Assembly: GCA_018262975.1 (NCBI GenBank)
Contig: JADFDG010000015.1
Coordinates: 1-64,000, forward strand
Source: Gammaproteobacteria bacterium
GTDB lineage: Bacteria > Pseudomonadota > Gammaproteobacteria > Pseudomonadales > JADFDG01
Direction of reading: 5' to 3'
DNA: 64,000 nucleotides
Shown here: in pieces, positions 53,333 through 64,000 of the stretch
Numbering within the stretch: the first letter of the stretch is position 1
Layout of the letters: every line of letters begins with the position of its first letter
The notes under the pieces: model-generated
Told to the model about the DNA's origin: nothing
Databases searched by the model: none
Seen by the model: only the letters and a program-made list of their open reading frames with translations
Translations under genes and position numbers: made by a program

Positions 53333-54706
53333 TCAGAAGAACCCGAGCCCGACGGAGAACAGCTTCTCGACGTCGCGGATGCGCTTCTTGTCCACCACGA
53401 ACAGGATCACGTGGTCCTCGGTCTCGATGACGATGTTGTCATGGCCCATCATCACCTGGTTGCCGCGCACCACCGCGCCGATGGTGGTGCCTTCCGGCAG
53501 GTCGATCTCGTCGATGCGACGGCCCACCACGCGCGACGCCTTGCGGTCGCCCTTGGCGATGATCTCGATGGCCTCAGCCGCGCCGCGGCGCAGCGAGTGC
53601 ACGGTGGACACCGAGCCGCGCCGGACCTTGGTCAGCAGCGTGCCCAGCGTGGCCTGTTGCGGGGAGAAGGCGATGTCGATGTCGTCGCCCTGCAGCAGGT
53701 CGACGTAGGCCGGGTTGTTGATCAGCGCGACGGTCTTGCGCGCACCCAGCCGCTTGGCCAGCAGCGACGACATGATGTTGGCCTCGTCGTCGTTGGTGAG
53801 CGCGCAGAACACGTCCACGTCCTCGATGTTCTCTTCCAGCAGCAGCTGCTTGTCGGTGGCCACGCCGTTGATCACCACGGTCTTCGACAGCGATGACGCC
53901 AGCTTGCGGGCGCGCGAGGCGGTGCGCTCGAGGATCTTCACCTGGTAGCGCGTCTCGATGGCCTCGGCCAGGCGCTCGCCGATGTTGCCGCCGCCGGCGA
54001 TCATGATGCGCTTGTAGTCGTCTTCCACGCGGCGCAATTCGCCCATCACCGCGCGGATATCGCCGGTGGCGGCGATGAAGAACACTTCGTCGCCGGCCTC
54101 GATGACGGTATCGCCCTCGGGGATGATCGGGCGGTCGCGGCGGAAGATGGCCGCCACCCGCGTATCGATCGACGGCATGTGCTTGCGGATGGCCGCCAGC
54201 GGGTTGCCCACCAGCGGGCCGCCCTGGATGGCGCGCGTGCCCACCAGCTGCACCTTGCCGTCGGCGAAGCTGAGCACCTGCAGGGCGCCGGGGTGCTCGA
54301 TCAGCCGCTTCACGTAGTTGGTCACCACCTGCTCGGGACTGATCACGTCCTCGATGGGGATGCCTTCCTCGCCGAACAGCCCCTTGCGCGCGAAGTAGTT
54401 GGTGGAGCGTACGCGGGCGATCTTGGTGGGCGTGCGGAAATAGGTGTAGGCCACCTGGCAGGCGATCATGTTCACTTCGTCGCTGTTGGTGACGGCAATG
54501 AGCATGTCGGCGTCGGCGCCGCCGGCCTCGCGCAGGATGTTCGGGTGCGAGGCGTGGCCCTGCACGGTGCGGATGTCGAGGCTGTTGGCCAGTTCGCGCA
54601 GGCGGTCGGCGTCGCCGTCGACCACCGTGATGTCGTTGTCCTCGCTGGCGAGGCTCGCTGCCAGTGAGCTGCCGACTTGTCCGGCGCCAAGGATGATGAT
54701 CTTCAT
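53333..54706 (-). CDS. trkA: Trk potassium uptake regulatory subunit
   Basis: The 457-residue cytoplasmic protein has two RCK units, each with an NAD-binding Rossmann part and a C-terminal regulatory part. The first starts [19 protein letters not shown] and ends its second strand with VVDGD; the second starts [21 protein letters not shown](H)/ATP binding controls TrkH gating. It lies 3 bases before trkH and about 40 bases after rsmB, in a unit with the fmt-rsmB genes. Same order occurs in other gammaproteobacteria. Confidence 0.95.
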   Translation of the reverse strand: MKIIILGAGQVGSSLAASLASEDNDITVVDGDADRLRELANSLDIRTVQGHASHPNILREAGGADADMLIAVTNSDEVNMIACQVAYTYFRTPTKIARVRSTNYFARKGLFGEEGIPIEDVISPEQVVTNYVKRLIEHPGALQVLSFADGKVQLVGTRAIQGGPLVGNPLAAIRKHMPSIDTRVAAIFRRDRPIIPEGDTVIEAGDEVFFIAATGDIRAVMGELRRVEDDYKRIMIAGGGNIGERLAEAIETRYQVKILERTASRARKLASSLSKTVVINGVATDKQLLLEENIEDVDVFCALTNDDEANIMSSLLAKRLGARKTVALINNPAYVDLLQGDDIDIAFSPQQATLGTLLTKVRRGSVSTVHSLRRGAAEAIEIIAKGDRKASRVVGRRIDEIDLPEGTTIGAVVRGNQVMMGHDNIVIETEDHVILFVVDKKRIRDVEKLFSVGLGFF

Positions 54707-54746
54707 GGGCGGCCGTTTCCCTGGTTTGGTATCCGGTGAGCGGTGC

Positions 54747-56072
54747 TCAGCCGGCGCGACGCAGACGGCAGAGGAAGAAGCCGTCCGGACCGTTGTCCGT
54801 CGGCAGCAACTGCCGACCCTGTTCGCAGTCCGTGCCCCACGCCTGTTCTGGCGGTTCGGCCACGGCGTCCGGATGCGCGGCCACGAAAGCCGTCATCACC
54901 CGCTCGTTCTCGTCGCGCAGCACCGAGCATGTTGCGTACACCAGCGTGCCACCGGGGCGGAGCTTCGGCCACAAGGCCTCCAGCAGGGTCCGTTGCTGGC
55001 GCGCGAGTTTAGCAATATCCCCTTTTTTCCGCAGCCATTTCCCGTCCGGATGGCGGCGCAACACGCCCGTGGCGCTGCAGGGGGCGTCCACCAGGATGGC
55101 GTCGAAGGGCACGCCGTCCCACCAGCCTTCGCCGGCGGCATCAGCTACCTGCACGCGGGCGGCGAGCGCCAGGCGATCGAGGGTGTCGTGGATGCGGCGG
55201 GCGCGGCGCTCGTCGATGTCCAGCGCCAGGATGTCGGTGTCGGGAAAACGCTCGGCCAGGTGCGCGGTCTTGCCGCCCGGCGCGGCGCAGGCATCGAGTA
55301 CACGGGCGCCGGCTGGCAGCGGCGGGAACAGCAGCGCGCACAGTTGCGCGGCTTCGTCCTGCACCGACACCAGCCCGGCGGCGAAGCCCGGCAGCGTGTA
55401 CACGTCGCAGGCCTGCGCCATGCGGATGCCGTCCGGCGACAGCGCGGTGGGTTCGGCGTCAAGTCCTTCCGCGCGCAACTGCGCCAGGTACTCGTCGCGG
55501 CTGATGCGCCGGGTGTTGACGCGCAGGCAGAACGGCGGCCGCGCATTGTTGGCGGCGAGTATGGCGTCGCGTTGTGCCGGCCAGTCGGCACCGATCATGT
55601 CCACCAGCCACTGCGGGTGCGACCAGCGCACCGCGTCGCTGGCGCTGGCCACTTCCGCCGCCAGCCCGTCACGCTCGCGCTGCAGGCGGCGCAGCACCGC
55701 GTTCACCAGGCCGGTGGCCCAGTCCTTCTTCAACATGCGCACCGCGCTGACTGTTTCGGCGATGGCAGCGTGATCGGGAATGCGCGTGTGGGTGAGCTGG
55801 AACAGCCCCACCAGCAGCAACAGCTCGAGGTCGCGGTCCTTGGCACCGAGCGGCTTCTGCAGGCGGCGGTTCACCAGCCATGACAGTTCGTTGTAGTAGC
55901 GGCACACGCCGTAGGCGATTTCCTGCAGCAGCGGAGGATCGCAACTGCGTTCGCGCGCCGGCGGCAACACTTCCGACAGCGACTTGCCGCCGCGGTTCTC
56001 GCCGGGTGCCGGCAGGACCTCGACCAGCAGGCGGGCGGCCTCGGCGCGGACATTGCCGCCGTGCGCGTTCAT
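54747..56072 (-). CDS. rsmB: 16S rRNA m5C967 methyltransferase
   Basis: The 441-residue enzyme has an N-terminal NusB-like RNA-binding domain ([20 protein letters not shown]...) and a C-terminal SAM-dependent methyltransferase domain. The two catalytic cysteines are in [18 protein letters not shown] and [12 protein letters not shown], and the SAM loop is [14 protein letters not shown]. It methylates C967 of 16S rRNA. Its ATG overlaps the fmt stop (ATGA), so it is coupled to fmt. A frame extension upstream is a shadow of fmt. Confidence 0.95.
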   Translation of the reverse strand: MNAHGGNVRAEAARLLVEVLPAPGENRGGKSLSEVLPPARERSCDPPLLQEIAYGVCRYYNELSWLVNRRLQKPLGAKDRDLELLLLVGLFQLTHTRIPDHAAIAETVSAVRMLKKDWATGLVNAVLRRLQRERDGLAAEVASASDAVRWSHPQWLVDMIGADWPAQRDAILAANNARPPFCLRVNTRRISRDEYLAQLRAEGLDAEPTALSPDGIRMAQACDVYTLPGFAAGLVSVQDEAAQLCALLFPPLPAGARVLDACAAPGGKTAHLAERFPDTDILALDIDERRARRIHDTLDRLALAARVQVADAAGEGWWDGVPFDAILVDAPCSATGVLRRHPDGKWLRKKGDIAKLARQQRTLLEALWPKLRPGGTLVYATCSVLRDENERVMTAFVAAHPDAVAEPPEQAWGTDCEQGRQLLPTDNGPDGFFLCRLRRAG

Positions 56073-57034
56073 GCCGCACCGCCGAGCAGGTCGCCGGCGC
56101 GCAGCGCGTCCGGGTGGCCGTTGAGCAGGTCGCCCACCGCCATCGCCTTCTTGCCGGGCATCTGCACGCGGGTGATGCGCACGCCCTCGTTGCCCTGCGC
56201 GCCGCAGGCCACGCGGATGCCGTCGCGCGCCACGCCGGTCACCGTGCCCGCCGTGCCGCCGCGCGCGCTGTCGTCGCGCACCGCGCTCCACACGCGCAGC
56301 GTCTCGCCGCGCAGGGTGGTGTGTGCCACCGGCCACGGGTCGAAGGCGCGCACCAGGTCAACGATTTCGCGCGCGCCGCGCGACCAGTCGATGGCGCCCT
56401 CTTCCTTCGACAACTTGTGCGCGTAGGTGGCCAGCGCGTCGTCCTGCTTTTCGCGCGCGGCGAGGAAGCGCGGCAGGTCGTCCAGCACGGTAACCAGTGC
56501 CTGCGCGCCGAGCGCGGCCAGGCGGTCGTGCACGCTGCCGCCGGTGTCGTCCGGCGCGATCGGGGTGCGCACGATGTGCAGCATGTCGCCGGTGTCGAGC
56601 CCGACGTCCATCTGCATGATGGTCACGCCGGTCTCGCGGTCGCCGGCGGCGATGGCGCGCTGGATCGGTGCGGCGCCACGCCAGCGCGGCAACACCGAGC
56701 CGTGCACGTTCACGCAGCCGAAGCGCGGGATGTCCAGCACCGCCTTGGGCAGCAGCAGGCCGTAGGCCACCACCACCATCAGGTCCGGCGCCAGCGCCGC
56801 CAGTTCGGCCTGCGCCTCGGGGGTCTTGAGCGTCTGCGGCTGGAACACCGGGATGCCGGCGGCCAGCGCCCCTTCCTTCACCGGGCTCATCACCACTTTC
56901 TGGCCGCGGCCGGCGGGACGGTCGGGCTGCGTCCACACCCCGGCCACCGCGTGGCGCGAGGCCAGCAGGGTGTCCAGGCTGGTGCGGGCAAAATCGGGGG
57001 TGCCGGCAAAGGCGATGCGCAGGCGCTCGGTCAC
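56069..57034 (-). CDS. fmt: Methionyl-tRNA formyltransferase
   Basis: The 321-residue enzyme formylates initiator Met-tRNA using 10-formyl-THF. Signatures: AFAGTPDFARTSLDTLL at the start, NVHGSVLPRWRGAAPIQRAI (catalytic Asn and His) and MQMDVGLDTGDM. The C-terminal OB-fold is present. The GTG at 57034 is the start; the in-frame extension to 57205 overlaps def and is not credible. The spacing to def is about 50 bases. It is the usual partner of def. Confidence 0.95.
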   Translation of the reverse strand: MTERLRIAFAGTPDFARTSLDTLLASRHAVAGVWTQPDRPAGRGQKVVMSPVKEGALAAGIPVFQPQTLKTPEAQAELAALAPDLMVVVAYGLLLPKAVLDIPRFGCVNVHGSVLPRWRGAAPIQRAIAAGDRETGVTIMQMDVGLDTGDMLHIVRTPIAPDDTGGSVHDRLAALGAQALVTVLDDLPRFLAAREKQDDALATYAHKLSKEEGAIDWSRGAREIVDLVRAFDPWPVAHTTLRGETLRVWSAVRDDSARGGTAGTVTGVARDGIRVACGAQGNEGVRITRVQMPGKKAMAVGDLLNGHPDALRAGDLLGGAA

Positions 57035-57084
57035 AGGGGGCTCCCCGGCAGGGAAAAGGTGCGTGGGTTCGGGTGGCGGAGCGG

Positions 57085-57591
57085 TCAGGCGCGGCGCGCC
57101 CGCTGTTCCTTCTCGAGCTTGTTCTTGACCCGGTCGCGCTTCAGGCGGGACAGGTAGTCTACGAACAGCTTGCCGTCCAGGTGGTCGATTTCGTGCTGGA
57201 TGCACACCGACAGCAGGCCGTCCGCCTCGATCTCGAAGGGCTGGCCCATGCGGTCCAGGGCCTTCACGCGGATGCGGTCGTGGCGGGTGACGTTGTCGTA
57301 GTACCCCGGGACCGACAGGCAGCCCTCGTTGTATTCCTGCTGCCCGGCGACCGGCTCGAAGGTGGGGTTGATGAACACCATCGGCTGGTTCTTCTCGTCG
57401 GAAATATCCAGCACCAACAAGCGCTTATGCACGTTCACCTGGGTGGCCGCCAGGCCGATGCCGGGGGCGGCATACATGGTTTCGAACATGTCATCGATGG
57501 TTTTGCGAAGTGCGTCATCGACCTGTTCGACCGGCTTGGCGACAGTGCGCAGGCGGGGATCGGGGAACTCGAGGATCTCGAGGATGGCCAT
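57085..57591 (-). CDS. def: Peptide deformylase
   Basis: The 168-residue metalloenzyme removes the formyl group from nascent proteins. All three motifs are intact: [17 protein letters not shown] (Cys ligand) and QHEIDHLDG (two His ligands and catalytic Glu). The length and C-terminal Lys/Arg helix ([18 protein letters not shown]) fit the type I enzymes of gammaproteobacteria. It leads the def-fmt-rsmB-trkA-trkH unit and is divergent from the LysM gene. Confidence 0.97.
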   Translation of the reverse strand: MAILEILEFPDPRLRTVAKPVEQVDDALRKTIDDMFETMYAAPGIGLAATQVNVHKRLLVLDISDEKNQPMVFINPTFEPVAGQQEYNEGCLSVPGYYDNVTRHDRIRVKALDRMGQPFEIEADGLLSVCIQHEIDHLDGKLFVDYLSRLKRDRVKNKLEKEQRARRA

Positions 57592-57635
57592 GGTTGCTCG
57601 TTGACCCGTTTATTCAGAAGCCGCTGGAGATTTGC

Positions 57636-57663
57636 TTGCTAACGCAATGATCGCATTGATAAT
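57636..57663 (+). promoter_or_regulatory. Candidate promoter of the LysM gene
   Basis: TTGCTA (57636-57641) and GATAAT (57658-57663) are separated by 16 bases, a good sigma-70 pair, about 75 bases before the LysM start. CAATG (57645-57649) and CATTG (57654-57658) form an inverted repeat in the spacer that could be an operator. Confidence 0.5.
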
Positions 57664-57738
57664 ATCGGGTCAAACCGCCTGTACAGCGACCCGATGCGGC
57701 GGCCGGATAACTCGAAGAATGATAAAGGGAAACGCCCC

Positions 57739-58893
57739 ATGATCAAACGACTTGCCGGGTGGGCCTTCGTCGCCAGCGCCTGCCTCACCAGTGCGGCTTT
57801 CGCCGCGGACGGGGCGGCCCCGGCCGCCGCGCCGGCTGCCGCTGCCTCGGCAGCCACGGCCCCGGTCGCGATCAACCCCGAGCATCCGTCCTCCTACACG
57901 GTCAAGCCCGGCGACACCCTGTGGGGCATCTCCGAGAAATTCCTGCAGAACCCCTGGCAGTGGCCGGAGGTCTGGCACATCAACGAGCAGGTCAAGAACC
58001 CGCACATGATCTACCCGGGTGACGTGCTGCGCCTGGTGTGGAAGGACGGCAAGCCGTCGCTCGTGGTCGACGGCGGTACCGCCGGCATCGGCTCGGGCAA
58101 CTCCATTGTCGAGGTGGTGGACGGCAACACGGTCAAGCTCAAGCCGCGCATCCGCGAGATGCCGGTCGCTTCGGCCATTCCGGCCATCCCGCTGAAGAAC
58201 ATCGAGGCCTTCCTCAACGACAGTCGCGTGGTCGCGATTGAAGAGCTCAACGCCGCGCCGTACGTGGTTGCCGGCCCGGAGCGCCGCATCGTCATGGGTC
58301 TGGGCGACAAGATCTACGCCCGCTCGCAGACCGGTGACTGGAACGACAACTACCCGGAATACGGCGTCTATCGCGCGGCCGGCAAGCCGTATCTCGACCC
58401 GGTGACCGGTGAAGTGCTCGGCTACGAGGCGAAGAAGATCGGCGCGACGCGCATCCTCGAGACCGAGGGCGACATCGCCACCATGAGCGTGCTGGCGTCC
58501 GACCAGGAACTGCTGGTCGATGACCGCCTGATGTACGACGACCAGCGCAAGGTGCAGTCGATCTTCTACCCGCAGCCGGCTCCGGACGGCGTCGAGGGCC
58601 AGATCATCCACATCTTCAACACCATCGGCTTCGGCGCCCGCAATGACGTGATCGTCATCAACAAGGGCACGCGTGAGGCAGTGAATGCCGGCCACGTGTT
58701 CGCCATCATGCAGAAGGGCGAGACGGTCCGCGACCGCCGCAAGGGCGATGCCGTGACCCTGCCGTCCACCCGCGTCGGCCTGGCCGTGGTGTTCCGTTCC
58801 TTCGACAAGGTGTCCTACGCGCTGGTGACCCGCTCCACGCGGCCGATCAAGCGTGGCGACCTGCTGCAGCAGCCGCGCATCGACATCGAATAA
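57739..58893 (+). CDS. Exported LysM-domain protein
   Basis: The 384-residue protein has a signal peptide (KRLAGWAFVASACLTSAAFAA), an Ala/Pro-rich spacer, one LysM domain at about residues 53-100 (YTVKPGDTLWGISEKFLQNP) and a beta-rich C-terminal domain of about 280 residues. LysM binds peptidoglycan. The gene is regularly found between def and dprA in gammaproteobacteria. Its cell function is not firmly known. A strong intrinsic terminator follows. Confidence 0.9.
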   Translation: MIKRLAGWAFVASACLTSAAFAADGAAPAAAPAAAASAATAPVAINPEHPSSYTVKPGDTLWGISEKFLQNPWQWPEVWHINEQVKNPHMIYPGDVLRLVWKDGKPSLVVDGGTAGIGSGNSIVEVVDGNTVKLKPRIREMPVASAIPAIPLKNIEAFLNDSRVVAIEELNAAPYVVAGPERRIVMGLGDKIYARSQTGDWNDNYPEYGVYRAAGKPYLDPVTGEVLGYEAKKIGATRILETEGDIATMSVLASDQELLVDDRLMYDDQRKVQSIFYPQPAPDGVEGQIIHIFNTIGFGARNDVIVINKGTREAVNAGHVFAIMQKGETVRDRRKGDAVTLPSTRVGLAVVFRSFDKVSYALVTRSTRPIKRGDLLQQPRIDIE

Positions 58894-58912
58894 GCACCCG
58901 TTGCGCATAATG

Positions 58913-58945
58913 GGCCGCCGGTGGGCAACCACCGGCGGCCTTTTT
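58913..58945 (+). terminator. Strong intrinsic terminator after the LysM gene
   Basis: GGCCGCCGGTGG (58913-58924) and CCACCGGCGGCC (58929-58940) form a perfect 12-bp stem with the stable GCAA tetraloop, then five T (58941-58945). Confidence 0.93.
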
Positions 58946-58988
58946 GTTTGCGCGCGCACGGTTGCCGCGCCACGGACGAGGAACTGTC

Positions 58989-60110
58989 ATGGACGATTTT
59001 CCCGCGCGGGAACTCGGGTTGCGGCTCGCGTTGCTGCGCTCGCACGAGGGCAATCCGCGCGTATTGCGCCGCCTGCTGGCGCAGGTGCCATCGGTGGAAG
59101 CGGCGCTGGCCGCGCACGCCAGGCTGCCGCCGGCGGTGCGAGAGTTGCTCGCGCCGTTGTGCGCCGGTGGCGCTGACTGGCGCGCGTTGATTGCGCCGGA
59201 TGTTGCCTTCCTGCGCGAGGAAGCTGCGTGCGTGCTGGCCGCCGATGCGCCCGGCTATCCGCCGCTGCTTGCCGAAATCGCCGATGCGCCGCCGCTGTTG
59301 TTCTGCCGCGGCGACAGCCGCGTGCTGGAGCGACCGCAGGTGGCCATCGTCGGCAGTCGCCACGCCAGTCCCGCCGGCCTGGCCAATGCGCGCGCGTTCG
59401 CCGCCGATCTTGCTGCTGCCGGCTTCGTGATTACCAGCGGCATGGCCATGGGCGTGGATGCAATGGCGCATGAAGGTGCGCTGGCGGCCGGCGGTGACAC
59501 CGTGGCGGTGCTCGGCTGCGGCCTGGATCGCGTCTACCCGCGCCGCCACGCGGCGCTGGCCGGGCGCATCCGCGCGCGCGGCTGCCTGGTCAGCGAACTG
59601 CCAGCGGGTACCGAGCCGATGCCCGCGCACTTCCCGCAACGCAACCGCATCATCAGCGGCCTGGTGCTCGGGGTGCTGGTGGTCGAGGCCGCGCCCGATT
59701 CCGGATCCTTGATCACCGCGCGCTTCGCCGCCGAGCAGGGCCGCGAGGTATTCGCCATTCCCGGCAGCATCCACTCGCCGCTGTCACGCGGCTGCCACCA
59801 GTTGATCCGCGAAGGGGCAACGCTGGTCGAAACCAGTGCACAGCTGGTGGAAGCGCTGGGGCATTTCGCGCTGCCGCGCCGGCAGGCCACGGGTCCGTCC
59901 GCGACCACGTTGCCGCTGCCGTTGGCCATGCCGTTGTCCGAGGACGAAAGCCGCCTGCTGTCGGCGGTGTCGCCGGCCGGCAGCACCGTGGACCAGCTGG
60001 TGGCGCAGACCGGGTTGCCGGCGCCCACCGTGACCTCGCTGCTGTCGGCGCTGGCGATCGGCGGTCGCCTGCACGCGTTGCCGGGCGGCTTGTGGCAACC
60101 GGCGGCCTAG
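58989..60110 (+). CDS. dprA: DNA-processing protein A
   Basis: The 373-residue protein has a helical N-terminal region, the Rossmann-like DprA core (QVAIVGSRHASPAGLANARA, FVITSGMAMGVDAMAHEGAL, FPQRNRIISGL, VVEAAPDSGSLITARFA) and a C-terminal winged-helix domain. It protects incoming single-stranded DNA and loads RecA during transformation; most gammaproteobacteria keep it regardless of competence. A GAGGAAC site precedes ATG 58989. In Pseudomonas (from memory) tsaC follows, but here an unrelated gene does. Confidence 0.93.
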   Translation: MDDFPARELGLRLALLRSHEGNPRVLRRLLAQVPSVEAALAAHARLPPAVRELLAPLCAGGADWRALIAPDVAFLREEAACVLAADAPGYPPLLAEIADAPPLLFCRGDSRVLERPQVAIVGSRHASPAGLANARAFAADLAAAGFVITSGMAMGVDAMAHEGALAAGGDTVAVLGCGLDRVYPRRHAALAGRIRARGCLVSELPAGTEPMPAHFPQRNRIISGLVLGVLVVEAAPDSGSLITARFAAEQGREVFAIPGSIHSPLSRGCHQLIREGATLVETSAQLVEALGHFALPRRQATGPSATTLPLPLAMPLSEDESRLLSAVSPAGSTVDQLVAQTGLPAPTVTSLLSALAIGGRLHALPGGLWQPAA

Positions 60111-60185
60111 GCATCGCCGCCGCGCGCTTGCTTTGCCGGCACGCGGTTTGCACACTCGCCGGCAATTGTCCGGGAGTCGTCGCCA

Positions 60186-62189
<2,004 letters not shown>

Positions 62190-62190
<1 letters not shown>

Positions 62191-63011
62191 TGAGCGACAT
62201 GTACGCGGTGTTCGGCAACCCGGTCGCGCACTCGAAGTCGCCGCAGATCCACGGCATGTTCGCCGACCAGTTCGGCGACGACATCAGCTACGAGCGCATC
62301 CTCGCGCCGGTCAACGATTTCCCCGGCAGCGTGCGCACCTTCGTGCGCCACGGCGGCCGCGGCTTCAACGTGACGGTGCCGTTCAAGGAAGAAGCCTGGC
62401 GCATGGCGCGCCGGCGCACCGCGCGCGCCGAGAAGGCCGGCGCGGTGAACACCGTCACCGTCGAGGAAGACGGCTGGCTCACCGGTGACAACACCGACGG
62501 CGTGGGCCTGGTGCGCGACCTCACCCACAACCTGGGCTGGCCCTTGCGTGGGCAGCGCGTGCTGGTGATCGGCGCCGGTGGCGCGGTGCGCGGCGTGCTC
62601 ACGCCGATGCTCGCCGAGCAGCCGAAGCTGCTGGTGGTCGCCAATCGCACCGCCGACAAGGCCGCCAGGCTGGCGGAGCTGTTTGCCGGTGACGGCGCCA
62701 TCAGCGGCGGCGGCCTGGATGCGCTGGTCGACGAGCACCCGTTCGACGTGGTGATCAACGGCTCGTCCGCCAGCCTGGGCGGCGAAGTGCCGAAAATCCC
62801 GGCCGGGGTGATCGGTGCGCAGACGCGCTGCTACGACATGATGTACGGCCGCAGCGAAACCGTGTTCCTGCGCTGGGCGCGCGAGCGCGGCGCCGCGGTG
62901 TGCGCCGATGGCCTGGGCATGCTGGTCGAGCAGGCCGCCGAGGCGTACTTCGTCTGGCGCGGCAAGCGCCCTGACACTGCGCCCGTCATCGCCGCCCTGC
63001 GCACTCTCTGA
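62190..63011 (+). CDS. aroE: Shikimate dehydrogenase
   Basis: The 273-residue NADP-dependent enzyme reduces 3-dehydroshikimate in aromatic amino acid synthesis. Seen: the substrate motif FGNPVAHSKSPQIHG, the catalytic Lys in VTVPFKEEA, Asp in TDGVGL and the cofactor-binding GAGGAVRGVL, then NRTADKA. It is coupled to hemF by a one-base overlap and followed directly by a collapsed REP unit that may end the transcript. Confidence 0.97.
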
Positions 63012-63012
63012 T

Positions 63013-63042
63013 GTAGAGAGGGGGCCATGCCCCCCTCTCTAC
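63013..63042. repeat. Collapsed REP-like element, locus 9
   Basis: GTAGAGAGGGGG (63013-63024) is joined directly to CCCCCTCTCTAC (63031-63042) through CCATGC. The two facing units of the other pairs appear merged with deletion of the inner halves. It lies between the convergent aroE and carbonic anhydrase genes. Confidence 0.85.
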
Positions 63043-63049
63043 GAAAAGC

Positions 63050-63592
63050 TCACTCGGTCCAGCCTTCCGCCAGGTGCTTGTCCTTGAGCTTGGCGTAGTT
63101 GGCGGCGGTGTAGCGGAAGAAGGAGCGCTCCTTCTCGGTGATCGGTCGCTGCTGCTTGGCCGGCGAGCCCATGTACACGTAGCCGCTCTCGCAGCGCTTG
63201 CCAGGCGGCACCACCGCGCCGGCGGCGATGATCACCTCGTCCTCGATCACCGCGCCGTCCATCACCATCGCCTTCATGCCGATCAGCACGCGGTTGCCGA
63301 TGGTGCAGCCGTGCAGCATCGCCTGGTGGCCCACGGTCACGTCGTCGCCGATGGTGGTCGGCCAGCCGCCCGGGTTGTAGTCGCTGGCGTGGGTGATGTG
63401 CACCACGGCGCCGTCCTGGATGCTGGAGCGCGCGCCGATGCGGATGCGGTGCATGTCGCCGCGGATCACCGTGAACGGCCACACCGAGGCGTCCTCGCCC
63501 AGTTCCACGTCGCCGATCACCACGGCGGTGGGGTCGACGAACGCGCGCTCGCCGAGTTTCGGGGTCATGCCCTGGTAGCTGCGGACGGTCAT
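63050..63592 (-). CDS. Gamma-class carbonic anhydrase family protein (YrdA-like)
   Basis: The 180-residue protein is a left-handed beta-helix hexapeptide-repeat trimer (VVIGDVELGEDASVWPF, TIGDDVTVGHQAMLHGCTIG). Three metal-binding His are likely in VVHITH and GHQAMLHG. The family includes carbonic anhydrases and proteins without known activity, such as YrdA. It is adjacent and convergent to aroE, as commonly seen for yrdA. Length is normal. Confidence 0.9.
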   Translation of the reverse strand: MTVRSYQGMTPKLGERAFVDPTAVVIGDVELGEDASVWPFTVIRGDMHRIRIGARSSIQDGAVVHITHASDYNPGGWPTTIGDDVTVGHQAMLHGCTIGNRVLIGMKAMVMDGAVIEDEVIIAAGAVVPPGKRCESGYVYMGSPAKQQRPITEKERSFFRYTAANYAKLKDKHLAEGWTE

Positions 63593-63723
63593 GGCAAATC
63601 CTCGTGAAGGCTCCGGCTATCGAGTCCATAGCCGGCAGCGGGGTGGTGGCGGCGTGATTTTGCCACGAGCGGCCCCATATACTGGTACGAATCCCCCGAA
63701 ATGAACCGGACGCCCGCGTCGCC

Positions 63724-64000
63724 ATGAGCAACCCGCTGACCACCTACACCGGCCTGCCGCCCTTCTCCGCCATCCGCCCCGAGCACGTGGAGGCGGCGGT
63801 GGACGAACTGATCGCCCACAACCGCGCGAAGATCGCCGAGGTGCTGGCCAGCGGCGGGCCGTACACGTACGACAACCTGGTCGCCGTGCTGGACGAGGCC
63901 GAGGACCGCCTCGACCGCGCCTTCGACCCGGCCTCGCACCTGAACGCGGTGGTGAACAACGAGGCGCTGCGCAAGGCCTACAACGCCTGCCTGCCGAAGC
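63724..64000 (+). CDS. prlC: Oligopeptidase A, 5' part (runs off the window)
   Basis: The first 92 codons of an M3-family metallopeptidase are present. MSNPLTTYTGLPPFSAIRPEHVEA is the standard oligopeptidase A start, followed by ENLVAVLDEAEDRLDRAF-like helices. The zinc-binding HEFGH lies beyond the window. It degrades signal peptides and small cytosolic peptides. Reading stays open to base 64000. A TATACT box (63678-63683) about 40 bases upstream may be its -10. Confidence 0.88.
   Translation, partial: MSNPLTTYTGLPPFSAIRPEHVEAAVDELIAHNRAKIAEVLASGGPYTYDNLVAVLDEAEDRLDRAFDPASHLNAVVNNEALRKAYNACLPK

Noticed and set aside
52652-53896. 414-codon plus-strand frame over trkH/trkA
   Set aside because: Antisense shadow; trkH and trkA have complete conserved motifs.
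57034-57205. Upstream extension of fmt to an earlier ATG
   Set aside because: It would overlap the 3' end of def and adds an Arg/Pro-rich leader absent from the family; the GTG at 57034 matches the usual N-terminus.

Overview
The window is one 64 kb stretch of a high-G+C gammaproteobacterial chromosome. Evidence for this is the gene content and order: glyS-glyQ/tag, trkH-trkA-rsmB-fmt-def/LysM-dprA...hemF-aroE/yrdA-type carbonic anhydrase/prlC. From memory this resembles the block near the replication origin of Pseudomonas and other gammaproteobacteria. Genus cannot be assigned from the sequence alone. No rRNA, tRNA, CRISPR array, intact insertion sequence or phage gene was seen. Coding density is high and most genes carry normal signals.

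Region 1 (1-17.5 kb) is mostly accessory. After a TauE/SafE-like permease and a small outer-membrane barrel protein comes a two-partner secretion locus: an FhaC/ShlB-type transporter (3089-4768) and a 2740-residue filamentous-haemagglutinin/CdiA-like exoprotein (4770-12992). The exoprotein tail and the small genes after it (13.0-14.8 kb) are visibly poorer in G+C than the rest. The layout fits a polymorphic toxin with a candidate immunity gene and extra small genes of the orphan-immunity kind, in B-A-I order. A delta-60-repeat surface protein with a GlyGly-CTERM-like tail and a Phd/VapC toxin-antitoxin pair follow.

Region 2 (17.5-29.2 kb) holds an MltF-like lytic transglycosylase, two short-chain dehydrogenases, an XRE and an AraC regulator, a VIT/VWA protein with another GlyGly-CTERM-like tail, a membrane fatty acid hydroxylase, a CpxA/CpxR-like two-component system followed by a Spy/CpxP-like periplasmic protein, and an MBL-fold hydrolase.

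Region 3 (29.2-45 kb) has glyQS and tag, then a lipoprotein built of about sixteen Asp-rich repeats mixed with YD-like segments, a class I glutamine amidotransferase, a kelch-like lipoprotein, two adjacent DUF4197 proteins (one carrying the domain twice), a CaCA antiporter coupled to an HMG-CoA-lyase-family enzyme, an EptA-type phosphoethanolamine transferase and a hemerythrin.

Region 4 (45-51.9 kb) looks like a catabolic island: crotonase, VOC-fold protein, alpha/beta hydrolase, DoxX-like and DUF2269-like membrane proteins, LCAD-like acyl-CoA dehydrogenase and two GntR/FCD regulators. Palindromes of the TTGTATACAA type lie between the divergent crotonase and VOC genes. The substrate is unknown.

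Region 5 (51.9-64 kb) is housekeeping: potassium uptake (trkH, trkA), rRNA methylation (rsmB), initiator formylation and deformylation (fmt, def), a LysM protein, dprA, an unknown exported protein, hemF, aroE, a gamma-class carbonic anhydrase and the start of prlC.

A family of 24-nt REP-like units, each starting GTAG and holding the core GGGGGCCATGCCCCC, occurs at nine intergenic loci from 20.5 kb onward, often as head-to-head pairs. None was seen in the first 20 kb. At two loci the repeat supplies the stop codon of the neighbouring gene.
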